DNA of 64,000 nucleotides from Nonomuraea rhodomycinica (GCF_013363995.1 NZ_JABWGO010000013.1:1-64000), one strand, 5' to 3'. Shown: positions 1-7,880, counted from the stretch's first letter. The notes: a model not told the origin generated them from the letters alone. Program-made: numbers and translations.

Positions 1-754
1 CGGCCGTGTGGTCCTTCTCCAGGGTGGCCCGCATGGACTCGTACTGGCCGAAGCGCTCGAGGATCTGCTCGTTGGTCCATCCCAGTGCCTTGAGCAGCAC
101 GGTGACGGCCTGCTTGCGCTTGCGGTCGATGCGCACACCGACGCTGTCGCGCTTGTCGATCTCGAACTCGAGCCAGGCGCCCCGCGACGGGATCACCTTG
201 CAGCCGTACAGGTCCTTGTCGGAGGTCTTGTCGACGTTGCGCTCGAAGTACACACCGGGCGAGCGGACCAGCTGGGAGACCACGACACGCTCGGTGCCGT
301 TGATGATGAAGGTGCCCTTCTGGGTCATGAGCGGGAAGTCGCCCATGAACACCGTCTGGCTCTTGATCTCACCGGTGGTGTTATTGATGAACTCCGCCGT
401 CACGAACATCGGGGCGGAGAAGGTCATGTCCTTGTCTTTGCACTCATCGACTGAGTACTTGGGCGGCTCGAACCGGTGGTCGCGGAACGACAAGGACATG
501 GTCCCCGAGAAGTCCTCGATCGGACTGATCTCTTCGAAGATCTCTTCGAGGCCCGACTGGGTCGGGACGTCCTTGCGACCGGCCTGGCGAGCCGCCTCTA
601 CCCGGGCCTTCCACTTCTCGTTGCCGAGCAGCCAGTCGAAGGACTCGGTCTGCAGGGCGAGGAGGTCAGGAACTTCGAGGGGCTCCTGGATGCGCGAAAA
701 AGAGACGCGACGGGGACCGGCGGGTACGGCGGAGGCGTTGCGCGAGGCTGCCAA
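1..754 (-). CDS. rpoB: RNA polymerase beta subunit, N-terminal part (cut by window edge)
   Basis: Catalytic beta subunit of RNA polymerase. About 251 N-terminal residues are visible; the rest lies beyond the left edge. The protein opens AASRNAS and continues with the family-typical stretches FSRIQEPLEVPDLLALQ, ESFDWLLGNEKW, DFSGTMSLSF and LVRSPGVYFER. The start is taken as the TTG at 754 because a GAAGGA Shine-Dalgarno at 766-761 sits six bases upstream and the resulting N-terminus matches actinobacterial RpoB. It is not directly downstream of rplL: about 6 kb of unrelated genes intervene, so it depends on its own promoter (859-887). Identification is secure; the TTG start is likely. Confidence 0.97.
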   Translation of the reverse strand, partial: MAASRNASAVPAGPRRVSFSRIQEPLEVPDLLALQTESFDWLLGNEKWKARVEAARQAGRKDVPTQSGLEEIFEEISPIEDFSGTMSLSFRDHRFEPPKYSVDECKDKDMTFSAPMFVTAEFINNTTGEIKSQTVFMGDFPLMTQKGTFIINGTERVVVSQLVRSPGVYFERNVDKTSDKDLYGCKVIPSRGAWLEFEIDKRDSVGVRIDRKRKQAVTVLLKALGWTNEQILERFGQYESMRATLEKDHTA

Positions 755-858
755 CAGATGTCCTTCCGAGGGCTCGCGGCGGACTGACTACACGCACGCC
801 AGACAACCTCGCAACGTGAGCAAGCGGAGCGGGTCGTCAAAGGGCAGCGCAAAGGGGC

Positions 859-887
859 AGTGTAGCCGAACGGCACACGCCTGTCCA
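859..887 (-). promoter_or_regulatory. Probable rpoB promoter (TGGACA-N17-TACACT)
   Basis: On the minus strand TGGACA (887-882) is followed after exactly 17 bases by TACACT (864-859), a close match to a vegetative sigma-70 promoter. Initiation near 852 would give a leader of roughly 98 nt before the rpoB TTG. A second weaker TTGACG lies further upstream at 949-944. The remaining gene-free stretch, 888-1190, contains no ORF or strong hairpin that I can support and is best read as upstream promoter DNA. The promoter is inferred from sequence only. Confidence 0.6.
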
Positions 888-1190
888 CTTCGCCTTCGCT
901 GCATGCTCCACGTTGGTCGCAGCATCGCCCGTTCGAGCGGAAACGTCAAGCCCACAAGCCGGACTTTCCGCCGACCAGGGGCCCGGACGCTGGGTTTTCT
1001 CCCCTGCGTGATCGGGCGCCTACCGTCAGGCCCAAGACGATACCCGCGAACGGGGACGGTTAACGCTCCGTCACACCGAGGACCGAACCCATGCCGGCGA
1101 CCGGTGTGGTCGTGAAGGAGGTACCCCGTCCTTTGCCTTCGCCAAACCTCATTTTTGGTAACAATTGACGGACCCGCCGCGCCCAGCCCC

Positions 1191-1688
1191 TCAGACGGTC
1201 CCGATCAGCGTCGACAGGTCCGCCGCCAGCCACCCGCGGTCACCGCGGACCATGGTCAGCCTGACCCGGTTCTGGCTGATCTGACGCTGCGGCGCCGCCT
1301 CCCCCGGAACCTCCCTGACCGTACCGGTGTTCACGAACAAGAGCACCTCGACCCGCCCGGGCTCCGCGCGTTCGACGGCCGCCGCCGTGACGGACGCCGT
1401 CTGCACGGTCCTCTGCGCCCTGGCCTTGCCGGCCAGGGACCTCGCCAGCTCGCCGTAGTAGCCGGACAGCGCGCCCGTCGTGCGCGACCTGGCCCGCGCC
1501 AGGTCGCGGTCCACCGTGCGGTAGTCGTACGACATCAGCTCGGGCAGCGCCGTACGGGCCGCCGCCGTCGCCTCCACGCCGTCCGCGTCGGCGCCGCGCA
1601 GGGCCCGCAGGTCGGCCCACATCACGCCGACGACCGCGCCCAGCACGAGCACGGCGACGGCCAGCACGGCGGCCATGACGACCCTCAC
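1191..1688 (-). CDS. Mce-associated membrane protein
   Basis: 165-residue protein with one N-terminal membrane segment (about residues 5-24, rich in AVLVLG) followed by an extracytoplasmic alpha/beta region, the layout of actinobacterial Mce-associated proteins. These are thought to assist Mce lipid-uptake complexes at the envelope. The C-terminal half has the TLVRG/WLAADLS-like strand pattern typical of the family. The GTG at 1688 is preferred over the internal ATG at 1676 because a GGAGGAGAGGAG run ends five bases before it. It lies 41 bp after a similar gene and is probably co-transcribed with it. No mce genes are visible nearby, so the partner is unknown. Confidence 0.6.
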   Translation of the reverse strand: MRVVMAAVLAVAVLVLGAVVGVMWADLRALRGADADGVEATAAARTALPELMSYDYRTVDRDLARARSRTTGALSGYYGELARSLAGKARAQRTVQTASVTAAAVERAEPGRVEVLLFVNTGTVREVPGEAAPQRQISQNRVRLTMVRGDRGWLAADLSTLIGTV

Positions 1689-1729
1689 ACCAGCGCTCCT
1701 CTCCTCCGGGCACCCACCCGGACGGCGGG

Positions 1730-2227
1730 CTACATCTGCACGGCCTTGGACACCAGCCAGACCCCGCCGACCTTGACGAGGTCCATCGACCACCGGAAGA
1801 ACCGGTCCTGCGGCGGCGCCTTGGAGCCCTCCCAGCGGATGTCCACGTCGGCCACCACCAGCACCCTGGCCGCCGAGCCCGTCATCGACACGAGCCCGGT
1901 GGCGCGCAGCACGCCGTCCTGCACGACCTTGTTGGCGACCGTGGTGCTCTTGAGCCGCCCCAGGTTCGCCTCGTACTCCTCGCGCGCCGCCCCGGTGGAG
2001 GAGTCGAGGATGCGCCGGGCGTCGGCGTCCACGGTCTTGTAGTGCAGCGACAGCAGGTTCACCGCGTGCGAGCCCGCGGCCCGCAGCGCCGCCTCGCGAT
2101 CGTCGGCCCTGGCCTGCGCGTCCCGTTCCTGCGCGCCGATCCACAGGCCGGCCACGGCCAGCACGACGAGCAGCGCGGACATCGCGAGGATCAGTGGGCG
2201 ACCGAACCGAAGAGAGAGATTCGTCAC
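1730..2227 (-). CDS. Mce-associated membrane protein
   Basis: 165 residues; one membrane helix near residues 10-31 (LILAMSALLVVLAVAGLWIG), then a coiled region and an NTF2-like beta sheet ending WSMDLVKVGGVWLVSKAVQM. This matches the Mce-associated class: short N-terminal anchor and external domain. It begins at GTG 2227, with GGAAGGGG nine bases upstream, and is followed after 41 bp by a paralogue with the same architecture. The pair could form a heteromeric envelope complex, but this is inference because no Mce cassette is present. The TetR gene upstream ends 165 bp away, so co-regulation is possible. Confidence 0.6.
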   Translation of the reverse strand: MTNLSLRFGRPLILAMSALLVVLAVAGLWIGAQERDAQARADDREAALRAAGSHAVNLLSLHYKTVDADARRILDSSTGAAREEYEANLGRLKSTTVANKVVQDGVLRATGLVSMTGSAARVLVVADVDIRWEGSKAPPQDRFFRWSMDLVKVGGVWLVSKAVQM

Positions 2228-2392
2228 GTCCGCGCACCCCTTCCGCCGGCCGGATCATAACGCGGAGGTCACCGCGACCGGACGGGAATCGGCCGGACCG
2301 GCATGAGACGGCATGGATCGGTCAGCGACGGCGCGACTCAGGCGGCGGCCGCGTGAGCCCGGGTTGAGCCCGGGCGCTGAATCCCGGCGAGC

Positions 2393-2953
2393 TCAGGCGC
2401 CTGGGTCGGCGAGGGCGCGCAGGGCGGGGCGCAGGGCGGCGGCGAGGGCGTCAGGTGATGCTTCGCGCAGCTCGTCCAGTTCCAGAAGCTGGTGGCCCAC
2501 GGTCACGCCCAGCAGGATCGTCGTCATGAGGGCCGCGCGCAGCGGGGCGTCCTCGCCGGGCAGCGACGCGCCGACCTGTGCGACCTGCCGGCCCAGCGTC
2601 TCGCGCGCCGTCGCGGCCGCCTCGGGGTGGGTGAGCATCGAGCGGAGCATCGCCAGGGACGCGGGCGGCAGCCGCATCTTCACGCCCAGGGTGGCGAGCA
2701 ACTGCTCGACGGCCTCCTCCGGGCTCCCCGCGGAGCCGGCCGGGCCCGCGACGCGCACGGCCTCGGCGAAGAGGCGCCGCTTGTTGCCGAAGTACTGCAT
2801 GACCAGCGCCGGATCGACCTCGGCGGACGCCGCCACGGCGCGGATCGTGGTGCGCTCGAAGCCGCGCTCGGCGAACAGCTCGCGCGCCGCGTCGAGGACC
2901 CGCTGCTCGGTCCTGCGGCGGCGCTCGGCGCGCGGCGGCGCTGGCTCGGTCAC
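2393..2953 (-). CDS. TetR/AcrR family transcriptional regulator
   Basis: 186 residues. The N-terminal HTH spans about residues 10-58 with the hallmark pattern LDAARELFAERGFERTTIR, then DPALVMQYFGNKRRLF. The C-terminal half is a helical ligand/dimerisation domain resembling TetR_C proteins of actinomycetes. It starts at GTG 2953 and is divergent from a SnoaL-like gene at 3041. The 87 bp between them contain a large palindrome (2984-3032), the obvious operator, so it probably represses its neighbour and itself. The ligand is unknown; the neighbour suggests a small hydrophobic or xenobiotic molecule, which is inference. Confidence 0.85.
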   Translation of the reverse strand: MTEPAPPRAERRRRTEQRVLDAARELFAERGFERTTIRAVAASAEVDPALVMQYFGNKRRLFAEAVRVAGPAGSAGSPEEAVEQLLATLGVKMRLPPASLAMLRSMLTHPEAAATARETLGRQVAQVGASLPGEDAPLRAALMTTILLGVTVGHQLLELDELREASPDALAAALRPALRALADPGA

Positions 2954-2983
2954 GGGTCGACTCTACATGCGTTGACCGGACTT

Positions 2984-3032
2984 CCCATTTCGCTCTACGC
3001 TCGTTGAGTCAACGCCTGTTGAGCGAAATGGG
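2984..3032. promoter_or_regulatory. Concentric palindrome between tetR and SnoaL gene (putative operator)
   Basis: Outer arms CCCATTTCGCTC (2984-2995) and GAGCGAAATGGG (3021-3032) are perfect 12-base inverted repeats. An inner palindrome CGTTGA-G-TCAACG occupies 3002-3014. Both are centred on base 3008. The element ends nine bases before the GTG of the rightward gene and covers the divergent promoter region, as expected for a TetR-type operator. Confidence 0.65.
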
Positions 3033-3040
3033 GTAATTCC

Positions 3041-3430
3041 GTGTCCATCGAGGAGACCGTGGCGGCGTTCCACCGCGCCATGCTGCACAAGTCCGCCGAC
3101 GAGCTGGCCAACCTGTACGCCGAGGAGGGGCTGCACGAGTTCCCGTTCGGCGGGCTGCCGCCGCTCAAGGGACGGGAGGAGGTGCGCGCCGCCTACCGCG
3201 TGACGTGGTCGGAGACTCCGGCCGAGGTGGAGCGGGTCCGGATGGTGGCGCTCCACGCCACGGCCGATCCCGAGGTCGTGGTGGTGGAGCAGCAGACCGA
3301 CGTGACGGTGGCCGGGAACCCGATCACCGTCCCGGGCCTGCTGGTGCTGCGCGTGAGGGATGGGCGGATCGTCCACACGCGCGACTACATGGACTCCTCC
3401 GCCATCAGCCGCGTCCGCGCCGCGGTCTGA
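3041..3430 (+). CDS. SnoaL-like / nuclear transport factor 2 family protein
   Basis: 129 residues with the cone-shaped NTF2/SnoaL signature: an N-terminal helix (IEETVAAFHRAMLHKSADEL), the strand LYAEEGLHEFPFGG, then LKGREEVRAAY and a C-terminal sheet ending DGRIVHTRDYMD. Such proteins act as small-molecule isomerases, hydrolases or ligand binders. The His/Asp pair in HTRDYMD is the usual polar pocket end. GTG 3041 is the start; no strong Shine-Dalgarno is visible, so a leaderless or weakly translated transcript is possible. It is divergent from a TetR gene and almost certainly its target. The substrate cannot be predicted. Confidence 0.75.
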   Translation: MSIEETVAAFHRAMLHKSADELANLYAEEGLHEFPFGGLPPLKGREEVRAAYRVTWSETPAEVERVRMVALHATADPEVVVVEQQTDVTVAGNPITVPGLLVLRVRDGRIVHTRDYMDSSAISRVRAAV

Positions 3431-3490
3431 CCGGGGCCGGGCCCGCGGTCTGACCGAGGCCGGGGCCCGCGGTCTGACGAGGCCGCGGCC
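3421..3490 (+). repeat. Three 23-24 bp tandem copies starting at a stop codon
   Basis: Units begin CGCGGTCTGAC at 3421, 3444 and 3468. The first unit contains the TGA stop (3428-3430) of the SnoaL-like gene, so the array looks like slippage duplication of that gene's last codons and stop. It opens a longer GC-rich repeat-filled gap reaching 4102. Confidence 0.7.
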
Positions 3491-4102
3491 CCGGGCCTCG
3501 GAGCACGCCTCCGCCGGACCGACGCACGGACGTGGGTGTGCCCGGTTGACCACCACACGGGTGCCGGGACGCCTCCGGTGGCCGCGCGGACGCGGGCGCG
3601 CCCGGGGGCTGCCACATGGGCACCGTGACGCCTCCGCCGGACCGCCGCGCGGGTGGGGGCGGGGGCGGGGCGCACGGTGCTCGGCGGCCGCTGCACAGGC
3701 GCGGCACCTGGTGAGCCACCGCACGGGTGCCGGGGCGCGTCGACCGGGCCGCCGCAGGGACGGCGGCGTGCGCTGGGAACGGCGGCCGTGGGACGTGGGG
3801 GCGTGCGGGCGTGGGGGCGTGCGGGCGTGGGGGCGTGGGGCGTACCGAGAACCGCGGGCGTGCGAACGTGGGGGCGCACCGGGAACGCCGCCGTGCGAGC
3901 GCGAGGCCACCGTACGAGCGCGAGGCCACCGTACGAGCGCGAGGCCGCCATGCGAGCGCGAGGCCGCCATGCGAGCGCGAGAACGCGTCGGGAAGGGCGA
4001 CCGTGCGGGCGTGGGGACGCACCTGGAACGGCCGTGCGGGCGTGAGAGCGGCTCGGGACCGGCGGCCGTCCGGGCGTGGAGGTGGGCCCGGTGGGTCGCC
4101 GG
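3491..4102. other. GC-rich gene-free stretch with degenerate repeats
   Basis: No credible gene is visible. Open frames exist on both strands only because stops are rare at this GC content, and their products are Arg/Pro/Gly-rich low-complexity strings. The stretch contains two 16 bp copies of a GCGTGCGGGCGTGGGG unit (3801-3832), a partial third, and the five-copy 19 bp array at 3891-3985. It separates the SnoaL gene from the convergent glycosyltransferase. Confidence 0.6.
3891..3985 (+). repeat. Five tandem copies of a 19 bp unit
   Basis: The unit is CCGTACGAGCGCGAGGCCA with minor variants, at 3891, 3910, 3929, 3948 and 3967. Copies 2 and 3 differ only at the last base. Copies 4 and 5 share CCATGCGAG instead of CCGTACGAG, and copy 5 diverges at its end. 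The length is not a multiple of three, so the array does not encode a peptide repeat. The graded variation suggests growth by slippage or unequal exchange. Confidence 0.85.
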
Positions 4103-6382
4103 TCAGCGGGTGGTCAGGTCGAAGACCGTCACGCCGCCCACCGTGATGGCCGTGAACGTCTCCTGGACCCACGCCGCGATCCGGGCCGCGTCGTCGCTGC
4201 CCCCGCTGCCCGAGCCCCCCATGCCGTTCGTGCCGCCCATGCCGCCCATGCCGCCCATGGCCGGCATGCCCGTCCCGACGAAGTAGTGGATCTTCTTCTC
4301 GGCCACGTACTGCTGGAAGCGGGCCAGTGTGGGCGCCGGGTCGGTGCCGTTGAAGCCGCCCACCGCCATCACGGGGAGACCGGTCGCGAGCTGGTACCCG
4401 GCGGCGTTGTTCGAGCCGACAGTCGCCGCGGCCCACGTGTAGGCGGCGGCGTCCCGCTCGAGCAGGGTGGTCAGCTCGGCGGACGGGGTTCCCGCGTTCA
4501 GCAGCCCGCCCATGCCGCCGGGCCGGCCGCCGCCCATGCCGCCACGACCTGCGGCGCGCCCGTCCGGGAACGCCCCGCCCGGCTGCCCCGTGCCCTGCCG
4601 CGCTCCCCCGGGCAAACCCTGACCGGGCTGGGCGCCCATGGGGCCCGTGCCCGTCGCCCGGCCTCCGCCGCGGAACCCGCCGGGGCCGCCGAAGCGTCCC
4701 GGACCGCCGGTGGAGGGGCCGGCCGTCGGGATGGCGCCGGTGTGCGGCGAGGAGGCGGTGTCCACCGCGTACGCGGCCGGCCCGGCGAGGCACACCACGA
4801 CCGCGCCCACGACGACCGCACCCCACCATCTCGGCGCCCGCCCCCGTCCCGGCTCCCGCCCTTCCCGACTTGTCCGAGCTTGCTGGGCGGCCGGCCCGCC
4901 CTGGGCGGCGTGGGCGGCCTCGCGGATCCGGACCGCTCCGTGTGTCAGGGCCGTCCGCTCCGGGCCGCGCCGGCCGTGCTCCCCGACCGCCTCCGGCTGA
5001 AGCGGGCCCGCCACGGCAGAGCGCTCCTCGACCGGCAGCCCCCGTACGGCCGGATCGGGCCGCATGTCCTCCTGACCGGCACCCTCCGCGACCGGACTTT
5101 CCCGTACGGCCACGCGCCCCGTGGCGAGGCGCCCCAGGGTCAGGAGGGCCGCCGCCAGCGCCAGTCCCGCCACCAGCACCACGGGCCCCAGCCAGGGGTT
5201 CCAGTCCTCGTTACGCGTCAGCAGCACGTACGACCACAGCACCGTCACCGCCGTGACCGCGGCCGGCAGGACCGGCTCCCGGCGCTCCCACGCCAGCGCG
5301 GCGCCCGCTCCCACCAGAGCGGCGATCGCCGGCGCCAGCGCGACCGTGTAGTACGCGTGGAAGATCCCCTGCATGAAGCTGAAGATCAGCCCCGTGACGA
5401 CCAGCCACCCGCCCCACACGCCGAGCTGCGCGCGCGCCGCGTCCGTACGGGGCGCGCGCCGCGTCAGCCACAGCCCCGCCCCCAGCAGGATCAGCGCGGC
5501 GGGCAGCAGCCACGAGATCTGGCCGCCCGCCTCGGCGTCGAACAGCCGCAGCGGCCCCGCCTCCTGGTTGAGGTTGCCGAGGCCGCCGTAGTCGGCGCCG
5601 TTGAGCCGCCCGATGCCGTTGTAGCCGAGCGCCAGCTCCAGCACGCTGTTGCTCTGCGAGCCGCCGATGTACGGCCGGTCGGACGTGGGCACCAGCGCCA
5701 CGGCCAGCAGCCACCACCCGGCCGACACCACCATGGCCGCCCCGGCCAGCGCGAGCTGTCCCACCCGCCGCCACGCGCCCGTCGGAGCCGTCAGCAGGTA
5801 CACCAGCGCGAACCCCGGCAGCACCAGGAACGCCTGCAGCATCTTGGCCAGGAAAGCGAACCCCAGGCACACCCCGGCCAGCACCAGCCACCGGGTGGCG
5901 GCCCGCTCCTGCGCCCGCACCACGCAGTACGCGGCGAGCGTCATGAGCAGCACCAGGAGCGCGTCCGGGTTGTTGAAGCGGAACATCAGCACCGCCACCG
6001 GCGTCAGCGCCATGACGGCGCCGGCCAGCAGCCCCGCCCAGGCCGGGAAGCGCCGGCGCACGGTCGCGTACACCACGGCGACGGTCGCCACCCCCATGAG
6101 CGCCTGGGGGACGAGGATGCTCCAGGTGTTCAGCCCGAACATCCGCGCGCTGAGCTCCATCGGCCACAGCGACGCCGGCGTCTTGTCGACGGTGATCGCG
6201 TTCGCGGCGTCGGACGAGCCGAAGAAGAACGCCTTCCAGCTCTGGGTGCCGGCCTGCACGGCGGCCGAGTAGAACGCGTTGGCCCAGCCGGACGAGCCGA
6301 GCCCCCACAGGTAGAGCGCGGCGGTGGCGGCCAGCAGGCCGCCCAGCGCCCATCGGGTCCTGACATGCGTGGTGGTGGTCAC
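4103..6382 (-). CDS. Glycosyltransferase family 39 (ArnT/PMT-like) membrane protein
   Basis: 759-residue polytopic protein that should transfer a sugar from a polyprenyl-phosphate donor on the outer face of the membrane. About 12 hydrophobic helices fill the first 430 residues. The first external loop contains the acidic pattern SSDAANAITVDKTP typical of GT39/GT83 catalytic loops. After the helices comes an Arg-rich hydrophilic stretch of about 100 residues, another membrane segment (WWGAVVVGAVVVCLAG), a Gly/Met-rich linker with GGMGG repeats, and a soluble C-terminal domain (ELTTLLERDAAAYTWAAATVG to HYFVGTG). GTG 6382 is chosen over ATG 6418; neither has a good Shine-Dalgarno. Both sides are flanked by tandem-repeat DNA. 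The acceptor is unknown. Confidence 0.8.
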   Translation of the reverse strand: MTTTTHVRTRWALGGLLAATAALYLWGLGSSGWANAFYSAAVQAGTQSWKAFFFGSSDAANAITVDKTPASLWPMELSARMFGLNTWSILVPQALMGVATVAVVYATVRRRFPAWAGLLAGAVMALTPVAVLMFRFNNPDALLVLLMTLAAYCVVRAQERAATRWLVLAGVCLGFAFLAKMLQAFLVLPGFALVYLLTAPTGAWRRVGQLALAGAAMVVSAGWWLLAVALVPTSDRPYIGGSQSNSVLELALGYNGIGRLNGADYGGLGNLNQEAGPLRLFDAEAGGQISWLLPAALILLGAGLWLTRRAPRTDAARAQLGVWGGWLVVTGLIFSFMQGIFHAYYTVALAPAIAALVGAGAALAWERREPVLPAAVTAVTVLWSYVLLTRNEDWNPWLGPVVLVAGLALAAALLTLGRLATGRVAVRESPVAEGAGQEDMRPDPAVRGLPVEERSAVAGPLQPEAVGEHGRRGPERTALTHGAVRIREAAHAAQGGPAAQQARTSREGREPGRGRAPRWWGAVVVGAVVVCLAGPAAYAVDTASSPHTGAIPTAGPSTGGPGRFGGPGGFRGGGRATGTGPMGAQPGQGLPGGARQGTGQPGGAFPDGRAAGRGGMGGGRPGGMGGLLNAGTPSAELTTLLERDAAAYTWAAATVGSNNAAGYQLATGLPVMAVGGFNGTDPAPTLARFQQYVAEKKIHYFVGTGMPAMGGMGGMGGTNGMGGSGSGGSDDAARIAAWVQETFTAITVGGVTVFDLTTR

Positions 6383-6526
6383 GCAGGCCAGGCTAGGAAC
6401 GGCTCCTCCGCCGGCCATGAAAGGCGCATGAGAATCTGCTGAGCACCCGGCCGGGGCCCGCGAAGAACGCCCGGGGCGACGGCGTACCGGGGCCGCGGCG
6501 TACGGGGGCGCGCGGCCGTGCGGGGG

Positions 6527-6594
6527 TGGCGGCCGTACGGGGGTGGGGACCGTAAGGGGGTGGGGACCGCAAGGGGGTGGGGACCGTAAGGGGG
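6527..6594 (+). repeat. Four tandem 17 bp units
   Basis: TGGGGACCGTAAGGGGG occurs at 6544, 6561 (one change) and 6578, preceded by a diverged copy at 6527 and followed by a decayed copy to about 6611. It lies in the gap between the glycosyltransferase and rplL. With the 3.4-4.1 kb arrays it brackets the glycosyltransferase in GC-rich minisatellites. The rest of this gap (6383-6526) shows no gene. Confidence 0.8.
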
Positions 6595-6619
6595 TGGCGG
6601 CGTAAGGGCGCGGGCACGC

Positions 6620-6663
6620 AGAAGGGGCGGCACACCCGGCACCAGGGTGTGGCCGCCCCTTCT
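6620..6663 (-). terminator. Hairpin terminator after rplL
   Basis: AGAAGGGGCGG-CACACCC pairs with GGGTGTG-GCCGCCCCTTCT with a single bulged base and a seven-base loop. It lies about 50 bp past the rplL stop. There is no U-tract, which is common for actinomycete terminators. It would uncouple rplJL from the downstream accessory genes and rpoB. Confidence 0.7.
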
Positions 6664-6712
6664 GGACGTACGACCTCGCGAGGCGCCCGCGAAGGGCGCC
6701 CGGAGAGGGGTG

Positions 6713-7105
6713 TTACTTGACGGTGACGGTGGCGCCGGCGCCCTCGAGGGCAGCCTTGGCCTTCTCCGCCTGCTCCTTGTTGACCTTGCCGTCGAAGACC
6801 GGCTTGGGAGCGCCGTCCACCAGGTCCTTGGCCTCCTTCAGGCCGAGGGACGTGAGGGCGCGGATCTCCTTGATGACCTGGATCTTCTTGTCGCCGGCGG
6901 CCTCGAGGATGACGTCGAACTCGTCCTGCTCCTCGACCTCGGCGGCGGCGGCACCGCCACCGGCGGGGGCAGCGGCGGCGACCGCGACGGGGGCGGCGGC
7001 CTTGACGTCGAAGACGTCCTCGAACTGCTTCACGAACTCGGACAGCTCGAGGAGGGTCATCTCCTTGAACGCGTCGAGCAGCTCGTCGTTGCTGAGCTTC
7101 GCCAT
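6713..7105 (-). CDS. rplL: 50S ribosomal protein L7/L12
   Basis: 130 residues forming the mobile stalk of the large ribosomal subunit that recruits GTPase factors. The N-terminal dimerisation part (MAKLSNDELLDAFKEMTLLE) is followed by an Ala/Gly-rich hinge (about 36-60) and the globular C-terminal domain with FDVILEAAGDKKIQVIKEIR and LGLKEAKDLVDGAP. Length and all blocks are standard. It lies 69 bp downstream of rplJ in the same transcript, under the L10-type leader. A hairpin (6620-6663) follows. Confidence 0.98.
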   Translation of the reverse strand: MAKLSNDELLDAFKEMTLLELSEFVKQFEDVFDVKAAAPVAVAAAAPAGGGAAAAEVEEQDEFDVILEAAGDKKIQVIKEIRALTSLGLKEAKDLVDGAPKPVFDGKVNKEQAEKAKAALEGAGATVTVK

Positions 7106-7174
7106 GATGATTTCCTCCGTATGGGACTTGCGAAAATTAGGAACGGGACCGCGGTGTGTGCGGCAATCCCCGAG

Positions 7175-7699
7175 CTACTCGCCCGCCTCGTCGCGCTTGG
7201 CGCGAAGGGCTTCGGCCAGCTGAGCCATCTGCGTGGGCAGCGCGGCGAACATCGCGGCAGCGGCGCTCTGCTTCGCCTTGAGCGCGCCAGCAAGCTTCGC
7301 GAGGAGAACCTCGCGGGACTCGAGGTCGGCGAGCTTGGTGATCTCAGCGGCGTCGAGGGCCTTGCCCTCCAGCACGCCACCCTTGATCACCAGAAGGGGA
7401 TTGGCCTTGGCGAAGTCACGCAGACCCTTGGCCGCCTCGACGACGTCGCCCTTGACGAAGGCGACAGCGGTCGGGCCGATCAGCAGGTCGTCCAGACCCG
7501 TCACGCCGGCCTCGTTGGCCGCGATCTTGGTCAGGGTGTTCTTCGCCACGGCGAACTTCGCATTCTCACCAAGAGCAACGCGCAGCTGCTTGAGCTGGGC
7601 GACGGTGAGACCGCGGTACTCGGTCAGAACGGCGGCGGCGCTGCCTTCGAACTCGCTCTTGAGCTCGGCAACCGCTGTCGCCTTATCCGCCCTCGCCAT
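7175..7699 (-). CDS. rplJ: 50S ribosomal protein L10
   Basis: 174 residues. L10 anchors the L7/L12 dimers to 23S rRNA. The N-terminal RNA-binding domain shows LTEYRGLTVAQLKQLR and AVAKNTLTKIA; the C-terminal helix that binds L12 is LPTQMAQLAEALRAKRDEAGE. ATG 7699 is chosen because GGAAGGAGG lies just before it and the product MARADKA is family-typical. A longer in-frame extension to 7786 would run through the leader RNA and is rejected. It is the first gene of rplJL, probably autoregulated by L10/L12 binding to the leader. Confidence 0.98.
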   Translation of the reverse strand: MARADKATAVAELKSEFEGSAAAVLTEYRGLTVAQLKQLRVALGENAKFAVAKNTLTKIAANEAGVTGLDDLLIGPTAVAFVKGDVVEAAKGLRDFAKANPLLVIKGGVLEGKALDAAEITKLADLESREVLLAKLAGALKAKQSAAAAMFAALPTQMAQLAEALRAKRDEAGE

Positions 7700-7714
7700 G
7701 GGCCTCCTTCCAGA

Positions 7715-7880
7715 TGTGCCACCGGTGAAGGCCCACAGAAACGAGAACAGCCCCGGGCGCAGGGCGCACACGGGGCTCACGCACATGGATGAACCATGCG
7801 GGAAACTCGCATCACACCTGCGCGGGCCGTCCGCTTACGCGGATCCTTCGGTCGTCAGGTAGTCAGGCACCCGACAACAG
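7715..7880 (-). promoter_or_regulatory. Candidate L10 leader RNA upstream of rplJ
   Basis: The 283 bp between rplJ and the lipoprotein gene hold no ORF but several stem-forming segments on the minus strand. These are a GGATCCGCG-TAAG-CGGAC-type stem, a CGCGCAGGTGTGATGCG element, a CATGGTTCATCCATG hairpin, and a strong GCCCCG...CGGGGC hairpin (about 7751-7776) next to the ribosome binding site. Position and pattern fit the autoregulatory L10 leader family known in many bacteria. The boundaries are approximate and no covariance search was possible. Confidence 0.55.

Noticed and set aside
3891..3985. CRISPR array
   Set aside because: The units are directly abutting 19 bp tandem copies without spacers, and no cas genes are nearby.
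3405..4829. Long minus-strand frame with Arg/Pro/Gly-rich product
   Set aside because: A high-GC artefact overlapping the repeats and the glycosyltransferase in another frame.
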